DNA of 64,000 bases from Todiramphus chloris collaris (Eukaryota; Chordata; Aves; Coraciiformes; Alcedinidae): contig JANVCC010000018.1 of the NCBI GenBank assembly GCA_025345505.1, positions 10,865,178-10,929,177 on the forward strand, given 5' to 3'. The translations under genes and the position numbers were made by a program. The notes below the pieces were generated by a model. It ran no database searches. It was not told the origin of the DNA and saw only the letters and a list, made by a program, of their open reading frames with translations. Each line of letters begins with the position of its first letter. The first letter of the stretch is position 1. This document shows, piece after piece, positions 51,085 to 62,668 of this stretch.

Positions 51085-51889
51085 CTCATGTGTCTTATAC
51101 TCTTCTAGAAAACTCTTAATTATTGAAGTTTTTTTGTAAATACCTCATATGTCACATCTGTAGACTAAGAGGTACCAGCTGTATTCACTAATATCCTGGG
51201 GAAAAAAACAACCCTGAAACTTGAGGTCCTTAAATATCATACACTATAGTACTTAACACAGTATATCAACAACTAAGACCATTCTGCAAAGGACAAATTG
51301 TGTAATTTGTTTGATTTGAATCTACCAAGTGATGGCAACTTGGATCATCTACTTGAGTTATATTGTTTACAAGACTATTAAGCTGGAAGTGCAATCACTG
51401 TTTGTTTGATATACTTTTTGGGTTGACAAGGGAAAAATGCTTTTAGCAAGAGAAAAAAATGACAGTGCTTGCTAGTGCTGATCACAACTTTTCCTATCAA
51501 TAGATTTTCGGGCAGACAAATTCAGTTTTCCTGGATCCCTGTATAAACTAAGAGAAGGTGCAAAAGAGGGACAGAGCCAACAACTGAGTAACAGCAGTTT
51601 AGGGACCACATCCCTAAACACCTCCCTGTAGGGGATTCCCCAAAGGTGCTGAAAGCACTGGTTGGCATAATTGTGTAGTCTCTAATTATAATCTATGAAA
51701 AGTCATTGAGACTGAGGGCAGTCCCTTGAGGACTGTGAAACGGACAAGGGAAGACTAGACTTTATTAGACTTTAGACACACACCCAGGCCTTATTCAGGT
51801 TTGGAAGCTGAAGAAGTGGCTGGATTCATAGATACATTAGTTAGATGTGTTTAAAAATGTCTAAACATCTGGTCTCAAAAGATATTAAT

Positions 51890-52500
51890 TCATCACTTGA
51901 AATTTCTTTGGGAGTTGCTAACAAGAGGAGCATCCCCATGGTCTGCACTGGGGATGATGTTGTTCAATAGCTTCATAAATATCCTGGATGATGACATAGA
52001 ATATCCCTGACATGGTGTCTGGCACACCAGAAAGTAAAACTTCAATTCAGAGGTTCCTTGAGATACCTGAGGAGTGGAATATAAAGTTCAAGAGGGAGAA
52101 GTATGACATTTTTCACTTGTGGAAGAATAGCTGCATACATTAGGAACTGACAGGATGGGCAACATCCTGCCAAAAAGCACCGGGAGGTTACAGTGAAGCT
52201 CAGTATGAGCCAGCCGTGTGCTTTCACCACAAGTAAGTCAAACTACGTATTGGGATTTATTAGGATGATCATGGCAGGTAAGGCAGCAGAAGTTATTGAA
52301 TGCCACAGTGTTGGTGAAGTCACATTTGGAAATCTATGTCTACTTTTTGGTCATACCACGTCAGGAGTGACTTGGAGGAAAAGGGAAGAATCCAGGAAAT
52401 TGAGGTGGATCTGAGAAACGCAGGCTACTGTAGTGTGGTGTACCAGGCTGGGGGAGCTGCCCATGTCTAGTCAGGTGAAGATGAAGCTAAGGAGAGATCT
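51890..52500 (+). mobile_element. Decayed CR1 LINE fragment
   Basis: CR1 word order is present on the plus strand: GGGGATGATGTTGTTCAATA near 51950, GGTGTCTGGCACACCAGAAA near 52014, GAGTGGAATATAAAGTTCAA near 52073, a GGCAACATCCTGCCAAAAAG block near 52158, CAGTATGAGCCAGCCGTGTG near 52201, and CAAACTACGTATTGGGATTT near 52239. There is no tail and many indels. It is older than the neighbouring plus-strand copies. Confidence 0.8.
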
Positions 52501-55500
52501 ATTAGCAGTCAACAGCACTCTAAGGGTACTTACTTTTTGGTAGTGGCAGATGAGACAGCATCCATTGAATCCAGTCAACCTAAGACACTTAAAACTTAGT
52601 AGTCTGAACCTGCCACGATTAAGAATCTCTTAATTGGAAAATTATCAGTTAGCATTGGTTGTCGTTCTGTAACTGTTCCAATTTCCTTCTCACTTGGCTA
52701 AGATTGCTCTCTTGAGAGGAATTAAGATGAAGTCAGCAACATTTACACTGAAAATATGGTATGTATTTTATCAGTGACAGTAATTTTACAATGAGTGTAA
52801 ATAGATATGGGTACATTTTCCCAAAGGATGTAAACTTCAGTTGAAATCTTTATGATTCAATACCTGTCTATAACAAAATGCCCTTGTTTAATTAGGAGCA
52901 GCAGGCCCAATTCAGAGACTGTATAACTGAAGTCTGTGTTTCTTTCTGTAGTCCTGTTAAATGATCATCTTCATTCCAGTGGCCCTAAAATGGAAGAATG
53001 ATTCCCCTTTGCAAATAAAGTCCTTTTTCAACACTGCCATTGTGCAGAGTAATCTTAAAACACAGGCATAAGGCTCTGAACATATGCAAATAGGCAGCGC
53101 TTGTCAGCACATGTGGAAAGTCAGCATTTTTGGGCTATTGAGTTTCAAAAATTTTTGACAATGCTCCAATCTGAGGTTCCATCTACAGTGTAAAAGTTTC
53201 ATAGTCTTCTGAGAAAGAAAATAGTTTATCAGGAAATATACAGTGTAACAGAAATCATTGAAGACTTTGGAATAAAATCTTCTAAGAAACAGAAAGTATT
53301 ATTAAGTAAAGCAAAACAAGCAAATCAAAAACACTAATAAAAGTCAATATAAATGATAGACAATTCAAAAACACCTACTTCCCCTGTGGCTAGTCTTCCA
53401 ATGCTTTGAAGAATCATAAAGAACAGTTATAAGAGTTTTATTTTCTCTCTTGGAAAAAGGAAGTGTGAGCAAAATGTTGTCAAAGAAGATACAATAAATA
53501 TCTGGTGAATAAACAGTGTCAAATCTCCAAAGAGATTGGAAAAAGCACATTGATTGGTTCCTTTAACACACTGTTCAGTGTAAACAGTCTGGCTATGCAA
53601 AAATGTCATGCTGTATGGCAGGGTCATGAACAAAACAAATCTCCAGCAAAAATCCTGATGTCCTTCCCCAAAGGGTTCTTTGAATCTAACTGAAATGACA
53701 CATGGGTGCACGACCATTTCTTGGAGCATTCATAAAATGCTGCCACTGGTGCAGATGAGGACATTTAAGTGAAAGGATGTTCTGAGAACACAAGTACATT
53801 AGTCAGCCCTGAGCAAACGCCACCCTTGCAAACAACAAGTTGTGGGAATGACTAATTAGGACATAAATAGTTGAGATTACTGATAATCTACAGAAATCAT
53901 ACTAGGAGTGTATAATTATACTATGTACTTATATGCACACCCAAACATATTTGTACATCAGTATAGAATCTATCTGCAGCAAAAATACTGTTGTGCAAAA
54001 TCTTTGTTGTATGAACACTATGAAACTGTAACAGAGAAATAAGAGTTACTGCTTTGAGCAGTCATTTGCAAACTATTACTACTTAAGTGATGTAATTTGG
54101 GCTTTGGTTTGTTGTCTGGTTTGTTTGGGTTTTTTTAAAATACAATCTAAAAGAGAAAACTTGAAGTCTCAGACCAGTTATTTATTTCAGACGATGAAGT
54201 TCATCTCTGATGTTCTACCTAAATATGTGAAAAAAAAAAAGCCCAAATTCTTCTAAAACTGTTTTCCAGAAATTGCAGATCACTGATGTGTTCTGTCAGA
54301 GAAAATACCAGGCAAACATGACCCTTCTGGGATACACACTCTGCTTTCTGAGCAACCTATTCAACAGTCACATAAGGATGCTGTGCAACTTTTCATTGTA
54401 TTCAATATTTCACTGTAATTTTAGACAACATAGGAGGAAAGTGGAAATTACCATTAAATGACACAATTTATTTCCCATCCCAGGAAAGCACTGCTTTTTT
54501 TGTTTCTTTGTTTGGATTTTTTTGTTTTGTTTTGTTATTAGGAGAAACCCAAGGCATTACAAAAAAGATGTAGAATGATTGGCAAAAAGCTTTCATACTA
54601 ACACTTCCTGTAGGGCCTTGCCCCAGACTCCAAGAATTGGGCCTCTTACAAACTTCTTGTATTCCAATGAAGATATATGTTTAATGAAGATATGAGTTTT
54701 CACCCTCAGAGAATTTATTGGTAGGAAATTAAACTGTAGGCTCAGTTGTTTGTTGCAATTTGTGAAGCCAGTTTACTAGAGGGCAGATTATAAATGAGGT
54801 ACATAATCACAGATCCACAGTTCTGGACTTTATTTGTGTGACTTTAGTTTTTAGTAATTTAAATTCATCAAAATATATCTCTATTAACAAATATACCATA
54901 TACTAGTCATTATTGTCTATGTAGTAAGAGCTTGTGAAACCTGTTGCCTCTTCCTTCCTTCTCACTGATAACAAGACTGTAAACCATTTAGAATAATAAA
55001 AAAAAATAAATCTGCTGAACTTGCATAAAAGCCTGATACAATGATGTGTTTTAAAGTATGACTGTACTGAATAATCCATTTAATTTAACTTTAAGTAGTT
55101 TAAATTAAATAGATTTTTTTATAATGCAATGACTAGAACAGATGATCCAAATCTGCATCTACTTGTCACTTTTGCTCTATAAAGTACTGGAAGCTTTTCA
55201 AATTCTAGAAAAAAAGATTTATAGATCTTCTTTGACTTGCCTCATCACCTTAACTTTTTGCACAGCCTCCCCCCTCTTACGTCTCATGCTAACTATTAAC
55301 CATAGTTAGCATGAGAGCTATTGCAAGGTGACTAAGGGAAAGTAGTGGTTAGAGTGTGCAAAAGTTGGCATCTAAAGGCAGAAAGGTTATGAAATGTGAC
55401 TTGTTTTACTAACTTATTGACTATTTAAATGAGTATCTGCAGTGTCTCCTTTCATTATTAACATGAGTTCCTTATGAGAATGTCCAACATAATTTCATTT

Positions 55501-56391
55501 CTGTCCTTTCCATTGCATTTAAAAATTATATGAAAAGGAATGACAATGGTTAATCTGCCATTGTGCTGAGAGTAAGGTCTATCCTGCTGGTTAATATTGG
55601 CTCCTTCTCCTGCCTCAACTACTCATCACTCATCTACTCTCAATTGCCTTTAGGGAAGAAGACAGCTTTTTGTTCTGGTTTTGCATGATTTCTATAAAAA
55701 TGCAAGCCTGTTACACAGTCATGGCTCTTAGTTACAGCAGTAATGCAAATTATCACCACAGATAGAAGGAGGTTTTTCTCTTTCTCAGTGAATCATTACT
55801 AGGTGCAGGAGAATGAATCTCTCTTGACATAGTTCATCATCTAAATGAAGTTGAGAGGATCAGCACAGGAATTGTGATAGTTGTCTTTAATCGATGTAAC
55901 AAAGTCTGCAAGCAGATCCAGGGTGCATCAACATTAACATTGTTATTTGGGTCAGGAATGGGATTGTAAAGTGAATGTATTGATTATCATGCATAAGCTG
56001 GCATCATAGAGTGGTCTCAGGGGGACAGGAACAAGATTTTCTTTCAGGTGAAATGAAAGGCACTCCAGGGGTGCCCTGGTGCACTTCAGCTTCTAATGGA
56101 CATTTAGTTTATGGTACCAGAGTAACTGTAGTCTGATGTACAACTTCCAAAATACGTTCACTGTAGATGCTGAGTCCTTGCAGTTATTTCACTATTCAGA
56201 CTTACTGTCATTATACAACAGTATCTTTTAATATACACATAGTCCCAGATTAAAAAAAAACAAAAAAACCCAAACCTCTTTGTAAAGATCAGTGACATCT
56301 ATGGACATGAAAGAATGGCTAGAGAAACTTCTGATTTTGCTACTGAATAATTTAAAAGAGAAATAGGAATTGGATGCACAGTACTTCTACA
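52501..56391. other. No recognised dispersed feature
   Basis: This is AT-rich unique sequence with no gene. It contains an A-run (54231-54240), a (TTTTG)-like run at 54520-54535 and the 15-bp hairpin listed at 55282-55316. Confidence 0.55.
55282..55316. repeat. 15-bp perfect inverted repeat, 5-nt loop
   Basis: Arms TCTCATGCTAACTAT (55282-55296) and ATAGTTAGCATGAGA (55302-55316) are exact reverse complements around TAACC. This is the strongest short hairpin in the window. It is not part of any repeat family I recognise. It is shorter than a typical miRNA precursor stem and the flanks do not continue the pairing. Confidence 0.95.
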
Positions 56392-56474
56392 ACTTGGTCT
56401 AGGTAAATCTGCTTTATCAGGGGGGTTGGATCCAGAGATCCTTTCCAATCCCCACCATTCTGTGATTCTGTGAT
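56392..56474 (+). mobile_element. CR1 LINE 3' end fragment
   Basis: It reads ACTTGGTCTAGGTAAATCTG, then GGGGGGTTGGATCC, and ends ATTCTGTGATTCTGTGATT. It is truncated to 83 bp and sits immediately before an older CR1 in the same orientation. It carries the same CTGCTTTATCAGGGG word as the copy at 24699-25723, suggesting the same subfamily. Confidence 0.92.
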
Positions 56475-56475
56475 T

Positions 56476-57478
56476 AAGTTCGCAGGAGGATCTGTGGACT
56501 CCTCAGGGGTTGAGTGGCCTTACGGAGAGATCTGGATAGACTAGAGAGCTGAACAAGCATGGATAGGGGTCTCAGCAACCTGATCTAGTGGGAGGTGTCC
56601 CTGCCCATGGCAGGGGGTTTGGAACTAGATGATCTTTAAGGTCCCTTCCAACCCTGACAATTCTACAATTCTATGAAGCATCAACCATATGAAATTTAAT
56701 AGTAACAAGTGTTGGATTCTTCACCTTTCATGGGGTTATCCTGATTTTATGTACAAACTGGGGAATGAGAGGCTGGAGAGCAGCCCCATGGAAGGAGATC
56801 TGGGGGTCTGGGTTGATGGCAAGTTGAATATGAGTCAACAGTGTGTCCCAGCAGCCTGAAGGGACAACTGTGTCCTGGAGAATGCATCATGCACAGCATA
56901 GCTATCTAGTTGAGGGAAGTGATTGTCACACTCCATGCTGCACTGGTGCAGCCCCACCTTGAGTACTGTGTGCAGTTTGGGGTGCCTCAATACAAGAACA
57001 TCAAACTTTTAAGAATGTGTCCAGAAGAGGGCAACCAAGATGGTGAAAGGCTTCAAGGACAAGACTTCTGAGGATCAGCTAAGGTCACATGGCTTGTTCA
57101 ACTTGAAAAGAAGACTGAAGGGTGATGTCATTGCAGTTTACAGTTTCCTCAAGGAAGGCCAGTAGAGGGGAACATGCTCATCTCCTCTCTCTGGTGACCA
57201 GCAATAAGACACGAGGAAATTAAATGAAGCTGTGTCAGGAGAAGTTCAGATTGGACATTAGAAAAAGGTTCTTCACTAAAAGGGTGGTTGATCACTGGAA
57301 CAGTCTTCCCAGGGAAGTGGTCATGGCAAGTCAAGCCTGTCAGAGTTCAAGGAATGTTTGGAAGAAACTTGTTGTCACGTGATTTAGTTTTAGGTAGTCC
57401 TGCAAGGAGCAGGGCGTTGGACTCGATGATCCTTATGGGGCCCTTTCAACTTGAGATATTCTACAATTCTATGATTCT
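56476..57478 (+). mobile_element. Older CR1 LINE, interrupted by a younger CR1
   Basis: The plus strand reads AAGTTCGCAGGAGGATCTGT, then after the nested insert continues CAACCATATGAAATTTAATA, GAGAGGCTGGAGAGCAGCCC, TTGAGTACTGTGTGCAGTTT, GGCAACCAAGATGGTGAAAG, GAAGCTGTGTCAGGAGAAGT and GTTGGACTCGATGATCCTTA. It ends ATTCTACAATTCTATGATTC. This is a different, older CR1 subfamily from its neighbours. No useful RT frame remains. Confidence 0.92.
56561..56675 (+). mobile_element. Nested CR1 LINE tail with target duplication
   Basis: A 115-bp young-type CR1 3' end (GGAGGTGTCCCTGCCCATGG to CAATTCTATG) interrupts the older CR1. The hexamer AAGCAT occurs on both sides, at 56555-56560 and 56676-56681. 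Removing the insert plus one hexamer would restore the reading order of the older CR1 across the site. Confidence 0.88.
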
Positions 57479-57482
57479 TTTT

Positions 57483-57808
57483 CAGGTACCTAAAAGGGAC
57501 ATATGAGAAAGTGGGAGTGTCTATTCACAAGGTTTATAGTGACAGGACAAGGGGTGATGGCTTTAAGCTAGAAAAGGGTAAATTTAGGTTAGACATTAGG
57601 AAAAAGTTCCTTAATAGGAGGGTGATAGATCACTGGAATAGGTTGCCCAGAGAGGTGGTGGAGGCCCCATCCCTGGAGACATTCAAGGCCAGGATTGTTG
57701 AGACTCTGAGCAGCCTGATCTAGTTGGAGATGTCCCTGCTTATTGCAGGGGGGTTGGACTAGATGACCTTTGGAGGTCCCTTCCAACCCAATACATTCTA
57801 TGATTCTG
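57483..57808 (+). mobile_element. CR1 LINE 3' fragment
   Basis: It follows the tail of the older CR1 within 5 bp. The frame at 57511-57723 (70 codons) encodes the RT C-terminus: [40 protein letters not shown] and ETLSSLI. It ends ACATTCTATGATTCTGAT. This is the same subfamily as the minus-strand copy at 22494-23475, which encodes LWNRLPRGVVDAPSLEVFKA. It looks comparatively young. Confidence 0.95.
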
Positions 57809-59665
57809 ATTTTGACCTAAATATTAATTCTCTTTGTCCTTATTCCTAATCTGACACTGTCATATGAATAGTATAGTGACATATCTTCAGAAAACTGTTT
57901 TGTTTTGTTTTTTGGTTGGTTGGTTTTAGTTTAGGTTTAAGTAATTTAGTTGGTTTTGAAATATGTGTGCTGCTTTATAATCAACTGCTTGAAAAAGATG
58001 GAAGGGATAGGTTAATGACAAAATTTAAGGATTTCTACCTTCTAACAACTTACAGTTTTCATTCAGTTTTATTTCAATGAAAAGAGATGCTTTCTCTTAT
58101 TTTAGGTGAATTCTTGTCAGACTTCAGCTTCCTTCCATCTATGCATTTATGTTAGGGTTTAGGGTCATTTTTTTCCCAGCATGATAGCCTTGGTTCACAT
58201 ATAGAACAGGCAGAAAAACACTGACAATACTTGAACTTGCTGTATCTCCATTCTAATTTGGAAGGACTGACTTCAGAAGGATGAACATATTGTAAGGCTT
58301 CTATATAATTTTAATTCTTGGCATAATTCCTAATTTTCTAAGTATATACATTTATATGTGTCTCTCTAGGTATCAATATGAATATACATAGAAGTAAGAA
58401 GCCCTAGTCTCTTCCTGCTTTAAAATTGACCATCTGGAAGATCTTGTCCAGAGCAGATGCTGTATTTCTTTTAAATTAACATTTTAATTACTATGTGATC
58501 AAAGGACTGTCCTGGAACAAGAAATGTGAGGTATTTCTGGCAACATATTAATTATAATATTGCTATACAGTGATGCTACTTTTTTAAACACAACTTCCAC
58601 TAATTGATTTTTATTCATTGTACATTAAGAATATTTTGTTGAACTTTTTATTGTCCTTTCAAGGTGAATTTGTTGTCCTTATTTTTTATCTCACTGATTG
58701 CTCTCTGCAAAATACTTCAAGAGGAAAAAATCAAGAGGTTACAAAGAATTGCCCACAGCACTTATTTGGACCATGTGAATGCTGTATCTTCTGTTCAATA
58801 GATATATTCTTTCCACTTTAAAAAGAGACAACAATGACTGGTTCCTCATCTGAATGGGAATTTTTTGTGCTTACTGGAATGGGCATTTGACTAAAGTTCT
58901 GAAGTTTTCTGTGTTCCAAAATCTCCTTCCTGAAACAGAGGCATAATTCTGGATTTAGGATTCATTACAATGAAATATTTGTCTATAAATATGCATGACC
59001 TCCTGAGCACACTGAGCTCAGTTACCATCACCTTGCATACAAATCGTTTCAGTGACAGCTCTTTCCCAAGACAGTCTGTTATTGGGTAGGGCAAGTTGGA
59101 AATCTTACAGAAATCTGGCTTGAATGACCTTTTAACTTGTGTCACGGGCAGATTCAGTGGAGGACTGTCAAGCAACGGTGATCAGAAATTAATTATCAGA
59201 CCCTCTTACCATAATCTTTTGGATTTTGAACCCATGAGAAGTCAATATTTACATTTTCTCCATGGCCACAATAACTAGAAAATTATGTCTGTGAAGCAGT
59301 TTGGTTTTTTTCCCCAGGTAAACTTGACCCAAGAACTGTAATCTGGAAAGAAAATACCAACTACCCTAAAATTTGATTAAACTATGACTGTAGAAAATAA
59401 TAGTACATGCATGAGGAAACTTTTCTACAGGCAGATTATAAAATCTCAAAGTTACAAATGCCCCCAGCATCTATGGCAAGTATGGTAAGAACAGTAGAGG
59501 GAAGGTCAGAGCGATCAAGAAATGTCTAAAAGGATACAATAGCTCTTTCCAATATGTGTGCTGTCCCTACTACAAAAGCCCTGAGAGAGATCCAGCATGG
59601 CATGGATGGACACAGATTGTCTGATTTCAAATATACCTATCATCAAAGAACTGAGTATTGAACCA
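57809..59665. other. No recognised feature
   Basis: This is AT-rich unique sequence. It starts with a (TTTTG)/(GGTT) low-complexity run (57898-57928). Short frames at 58618-58821 and 58891-59278 show no domain. Confidence 0.55.
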
Positions 59666-60162
59666 GTGAAACCACGTCTGGAGTACTGTATTCAATTCCG
59701 GTCTCCCCAGTTCCAGAGGGATAGGAAAATACTGGAGAGAGTGCAATGGAGGCTACAAAGATGATGAAGGGACTGGAACATCTCTCTTATGAGGAAAGGT
59801 TGAGAGCCCTGGGGCTGTTTAGTCTGGAGAAGCCTGAGAGATATCTTAAGGTTGGGTGTCAAGTAGAAGGGGCCGGTGTCTTTTCAGTGGTGCCCTGTGG
59901 TAGGACAAGAGGTAATGGCAGCAAGGTTAAACACAGGAAGTTCCACTGCAACGTGAGGAAAACCTTTACTGTGAGAGTGACAGAGCCTGGGACAGGCTGC
60001 CCAGAGAGGTTGTGGAGTCTCCTTCTCTGGAGACTTTCAAGACCCTCCTGGATATGTTCCTGTATGTCCTGACCTGGGTGTTCCTGCACTGTCAGGGGGG
60101 TTGGACTCGATGATCTCCAGAGGTCCTTTCCAATCCCTAACGTTCTATGAATCTATGATTTT
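59666..60162 (+). mobile_element. CR1 LINE, 5'-truncated
   Basis: It begins GTGAAACCACGTCTGGAGTA and ends CGTTCTATGAATCTATGATT. The frame at 59746-60072 encodes [20 protein letters not shown] and GCQVEGAGVFSVVPCGRTRG, very close to the minus-strand copy at 9448-9828. A frameshift falls near [12 protein letters not shown], where sister copies read HWNRLPRE, caused by a short deletion in the ACTGGAAC block. A second deletion removes the RGDLIN segment. Confidence 0.95.
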
Positions 60163-60365
60163 ACGAATGCAAGGCAAGTATTTTAATAGAGGTGTTTGTC
60201 AAAAAGTGTCCTGGAGGTAAGAGATAAGTGGATGACGGTTCTGTCCTCTTGGTGTGTGCTGTGGGAATTGGAGACCTAATCAATCTAACTGTTCTGGTGT
60301 TGCCACCTCTGCAATGTATTTCCTTATTTGCTTTAAAATTCCAGAGGTATATCCAGATGCACTGT

Positions 60366-61372
60366 TGTCATGGTCTGAGTCCACCCAGCTGTCAGCGAAG
60401 CACCACACAGCCACTCATTGTCTTCTACCCCGTCTGTAAGGGATGGGGAGGAGAAAATAAACAAAAGTTTTGAGGGTGGAGGCAAAGGAGGCTCACTCAT
60501 CAGTTATTGTCACAGGCAAAAGACAGACTCAACTTGGGGAAACAAAATCAATTTAATTTAAACTATAAAACCACCAACAATTCACCAATTGAATCAGAGT
60601 AGGACAGTGATAAATACAACCAGATCTTAAAGAAATACACCTTCCTCCCACCCTTTCAATCCTCTCAGGCTTAGCTCTGCTACCTTCTCCCCCTCATCAG
60701 TGCAGGGGGGAAGGGAATGGGGTTTGCAATCTGTCACAGTCCAGTCTGTGTTGTTCCTGCAACAACTTTCTTCTTTGGGGAAAGTCTTCTCAGAGTCCTC
60801 CCCTGTAGCAATGGGTCATTCTTCCCACAGGAGACAGTCCTCCATGAGCTTCCCCCACCAGCATGGGTCCCTTCTGTGACCTGTAGTCCTCCCAGAAATG
60901 GGCTGTGCCAGACTGGGCTCTCCTCAGAGTCACAGACTTCTCAGGGATTAGGGTCTTGTTCCAGAATTGGGTCCTCCATGGGCTGAAGCATGGACTTTTC
61001 TCCACTGTTGATCTCTAAGGGATGCAGGTGCTCAGCTTGCCATCTCACCATGGGACAAAGGGGAATGGCTACTCCAGTGTGCCTCCCACCTTTCTTCTTC
61101 ACTGATCTGGGTATCTGCATAGTTATTTCTATCTTGTCCTACTCCTGTCCAAACAAAAAAAGCTCCCAAAATGAAAGAAGTTTCCTAGCAGGTTTTTCCC
61201 CTCTTAAATTAGTTATTGCAGAGGCCTGATTGTCTCAGCCTTGGCCAGAGGTGGGTCCTACTTCCAACCAGAGGAGCTTCTCAAAGTGTCTTAAAGGAGC
61301 TGCCATGGCAGTAGCCCTCTCTCCACCTGCTCCCACACCTGCTATCAAAACCCTCCAGGCACAAACCCAACA
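60366..61372 (-). mobile_element. Solo LTR of an avian ERV, about 1 kb
   Basis: Read on the minus strand it starts TGTTGGGTTTGTGCCTGGAG and ends GGACTCAGACCATGACA, giving TG...CA termini. The 3' part (GTTTCCCCAAGTTGAGTCTG, TTTTGCCTGTGACAATAACT, then CTTTTGTTTATTTTCTCC) is of the bird ERVL/ERVK-like LTR type. It is a different family from the two LTRs at 8616 and 19361. Flanking bases ACTGT and TAACT do not match, so the target duplication has decayed or the ends are slightly off. No primer-binding site, gag or pol follows, so it is solo. Confidence 0.8.
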
Positions 61373-62668
61373 TAACTATTGACATAAAAAATTGAAAAGG
61401 ATATCTGATAAGTGGGCAAGCTGGGACCAGGATTTTCATCATCCCTTTTATACAGAGTGGGCAAATTAAAAAGTATTTATTCTGTCAAAAAGTCTCCTGT
61501 TGCAGCATTTCTTCATGAAGGAACCTTTCTGAGTAAATAAAACTTGCACAAATGAAAGGTTTCATACATGCTTTTCCTGTTGCACGTAGATTTCCCAAAC
61601 CCTCTGAGGGCACAGATGTCCACTGGCCTAGGGAAAGTCACTGGCTCTACTGCTTTCCAGCAGTATATAGGAAACCTTCCCAGAGTGGCTGCTCTTCTCA
61701 TCATCTGTGAAATGAAGAAATACTGTCATTGTCTGAGAAGTTTGAAATTAAATCTTTCTATGCTAAATCAAGGAAAGCTCCAAAGACCTCCTAGTCATTT
61801 CACTCCTCCTGGCTTCTGAATTTTCAGGGTCTCTGGATACAACCCAATCTTTCCATGCTCAGATCCTACATAGTTCTTGTGTCCCTGTTAGACTGATTCA
61901 GGGATAAAGTCCAGGTGGAAGACCTCCAATCCCTGTTATGCTGTTCATGGAGGATGTTGCAGAAAGGACTTGTGGCTAAATGTCACTTCCATTTAAAAGT
62001 ACCAAGGGGTTAAAGGTGGTACTATAAATGTAATTTTTAGGGGAAGCATGCCAGATAAATGCTAATCTGCTCCTAAATCACTCTCCAGTGATTTTTATAA
62101 GCACTCTTCAAAAACTAAGAATATCATGGTACAATATAGGAATTACAGTGCAGACACTCTTCAGCCAGTGTGGTTGTAAACCTCCTGGATGAAAGCTATA
62201 CAAAGCTGGGGAGTCCCTGCCACCATCTATGGATAAACAGAAGGAAGGATAGATACTAAGAGTTTTCTTTCTCTTAGAAATCTTTCAGGCAACATTTTGA
62301 GAAGCTGGTAATTTTTGCACAAGCTTGGATGTAGTAAGGTGAATCTGAAGTGAGGCACAGAGAGAGAGAGAGAGACTTACCTAGGTGAAAGGACTGTTTA
62401 TTCCCTTTCACTCAGGATTTCACAGGAATATGCTATAGAAAGATTTTGTCTTGAAAGCTTTTTTTTTTTTTTTTTGTGTGGTTCTGTGCTGAAGCTACAG
62501 ATGGCATCAGTAGAAGTCAGGGATCTCAGATGAAGTATCCTTCATAGCAGAGCCCCATGAGAGAGAAATTAATTGTGTAGCTGGTTTATGGATGCAGTAA
62601 AAGTTGGAGTTTTCAGAATACAACAGATAGTGTTTCCCACAAGGGAAGACACATTAGCATTCAAATCT
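61373..62668. other. Unique sequence with a MIR-like relic
   Basis: Around 61630-61765 the order GGGAAAGTCACTGGCTCT then CTCATCATCTGTGAAATGAA then GAAATTAAAT resembles a plus-strand MIR-type core. An (AG)n run (62359-62375) and a T-run (62459-62475) are present. No gene was seen. Confidence 0.45.
62359..62375. repeat. (AG)n dinucleotide repeat
   Basis: This is a simple GA-rich run of about eight units. Confidence 0.9.

Larger units (their letters stand above)
45290..51889. other. Long AT-rich stretch, mostly unrecognised
   Basis: This is 6.6 kb with no recognisable gene or dispersed repeat. It includes a C-tract (46485-46513), an A-run (48708-48723), a TA/CA dinucleotide run (51060-51084) and an 11-bp direct repeat ATTCATGATCA at 47497 and 47513. 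An acceptor-like site near 50283-50294 precedes a small cysteine-containing frame (to 50469) that I cannot assign. Confidence 0.5.
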
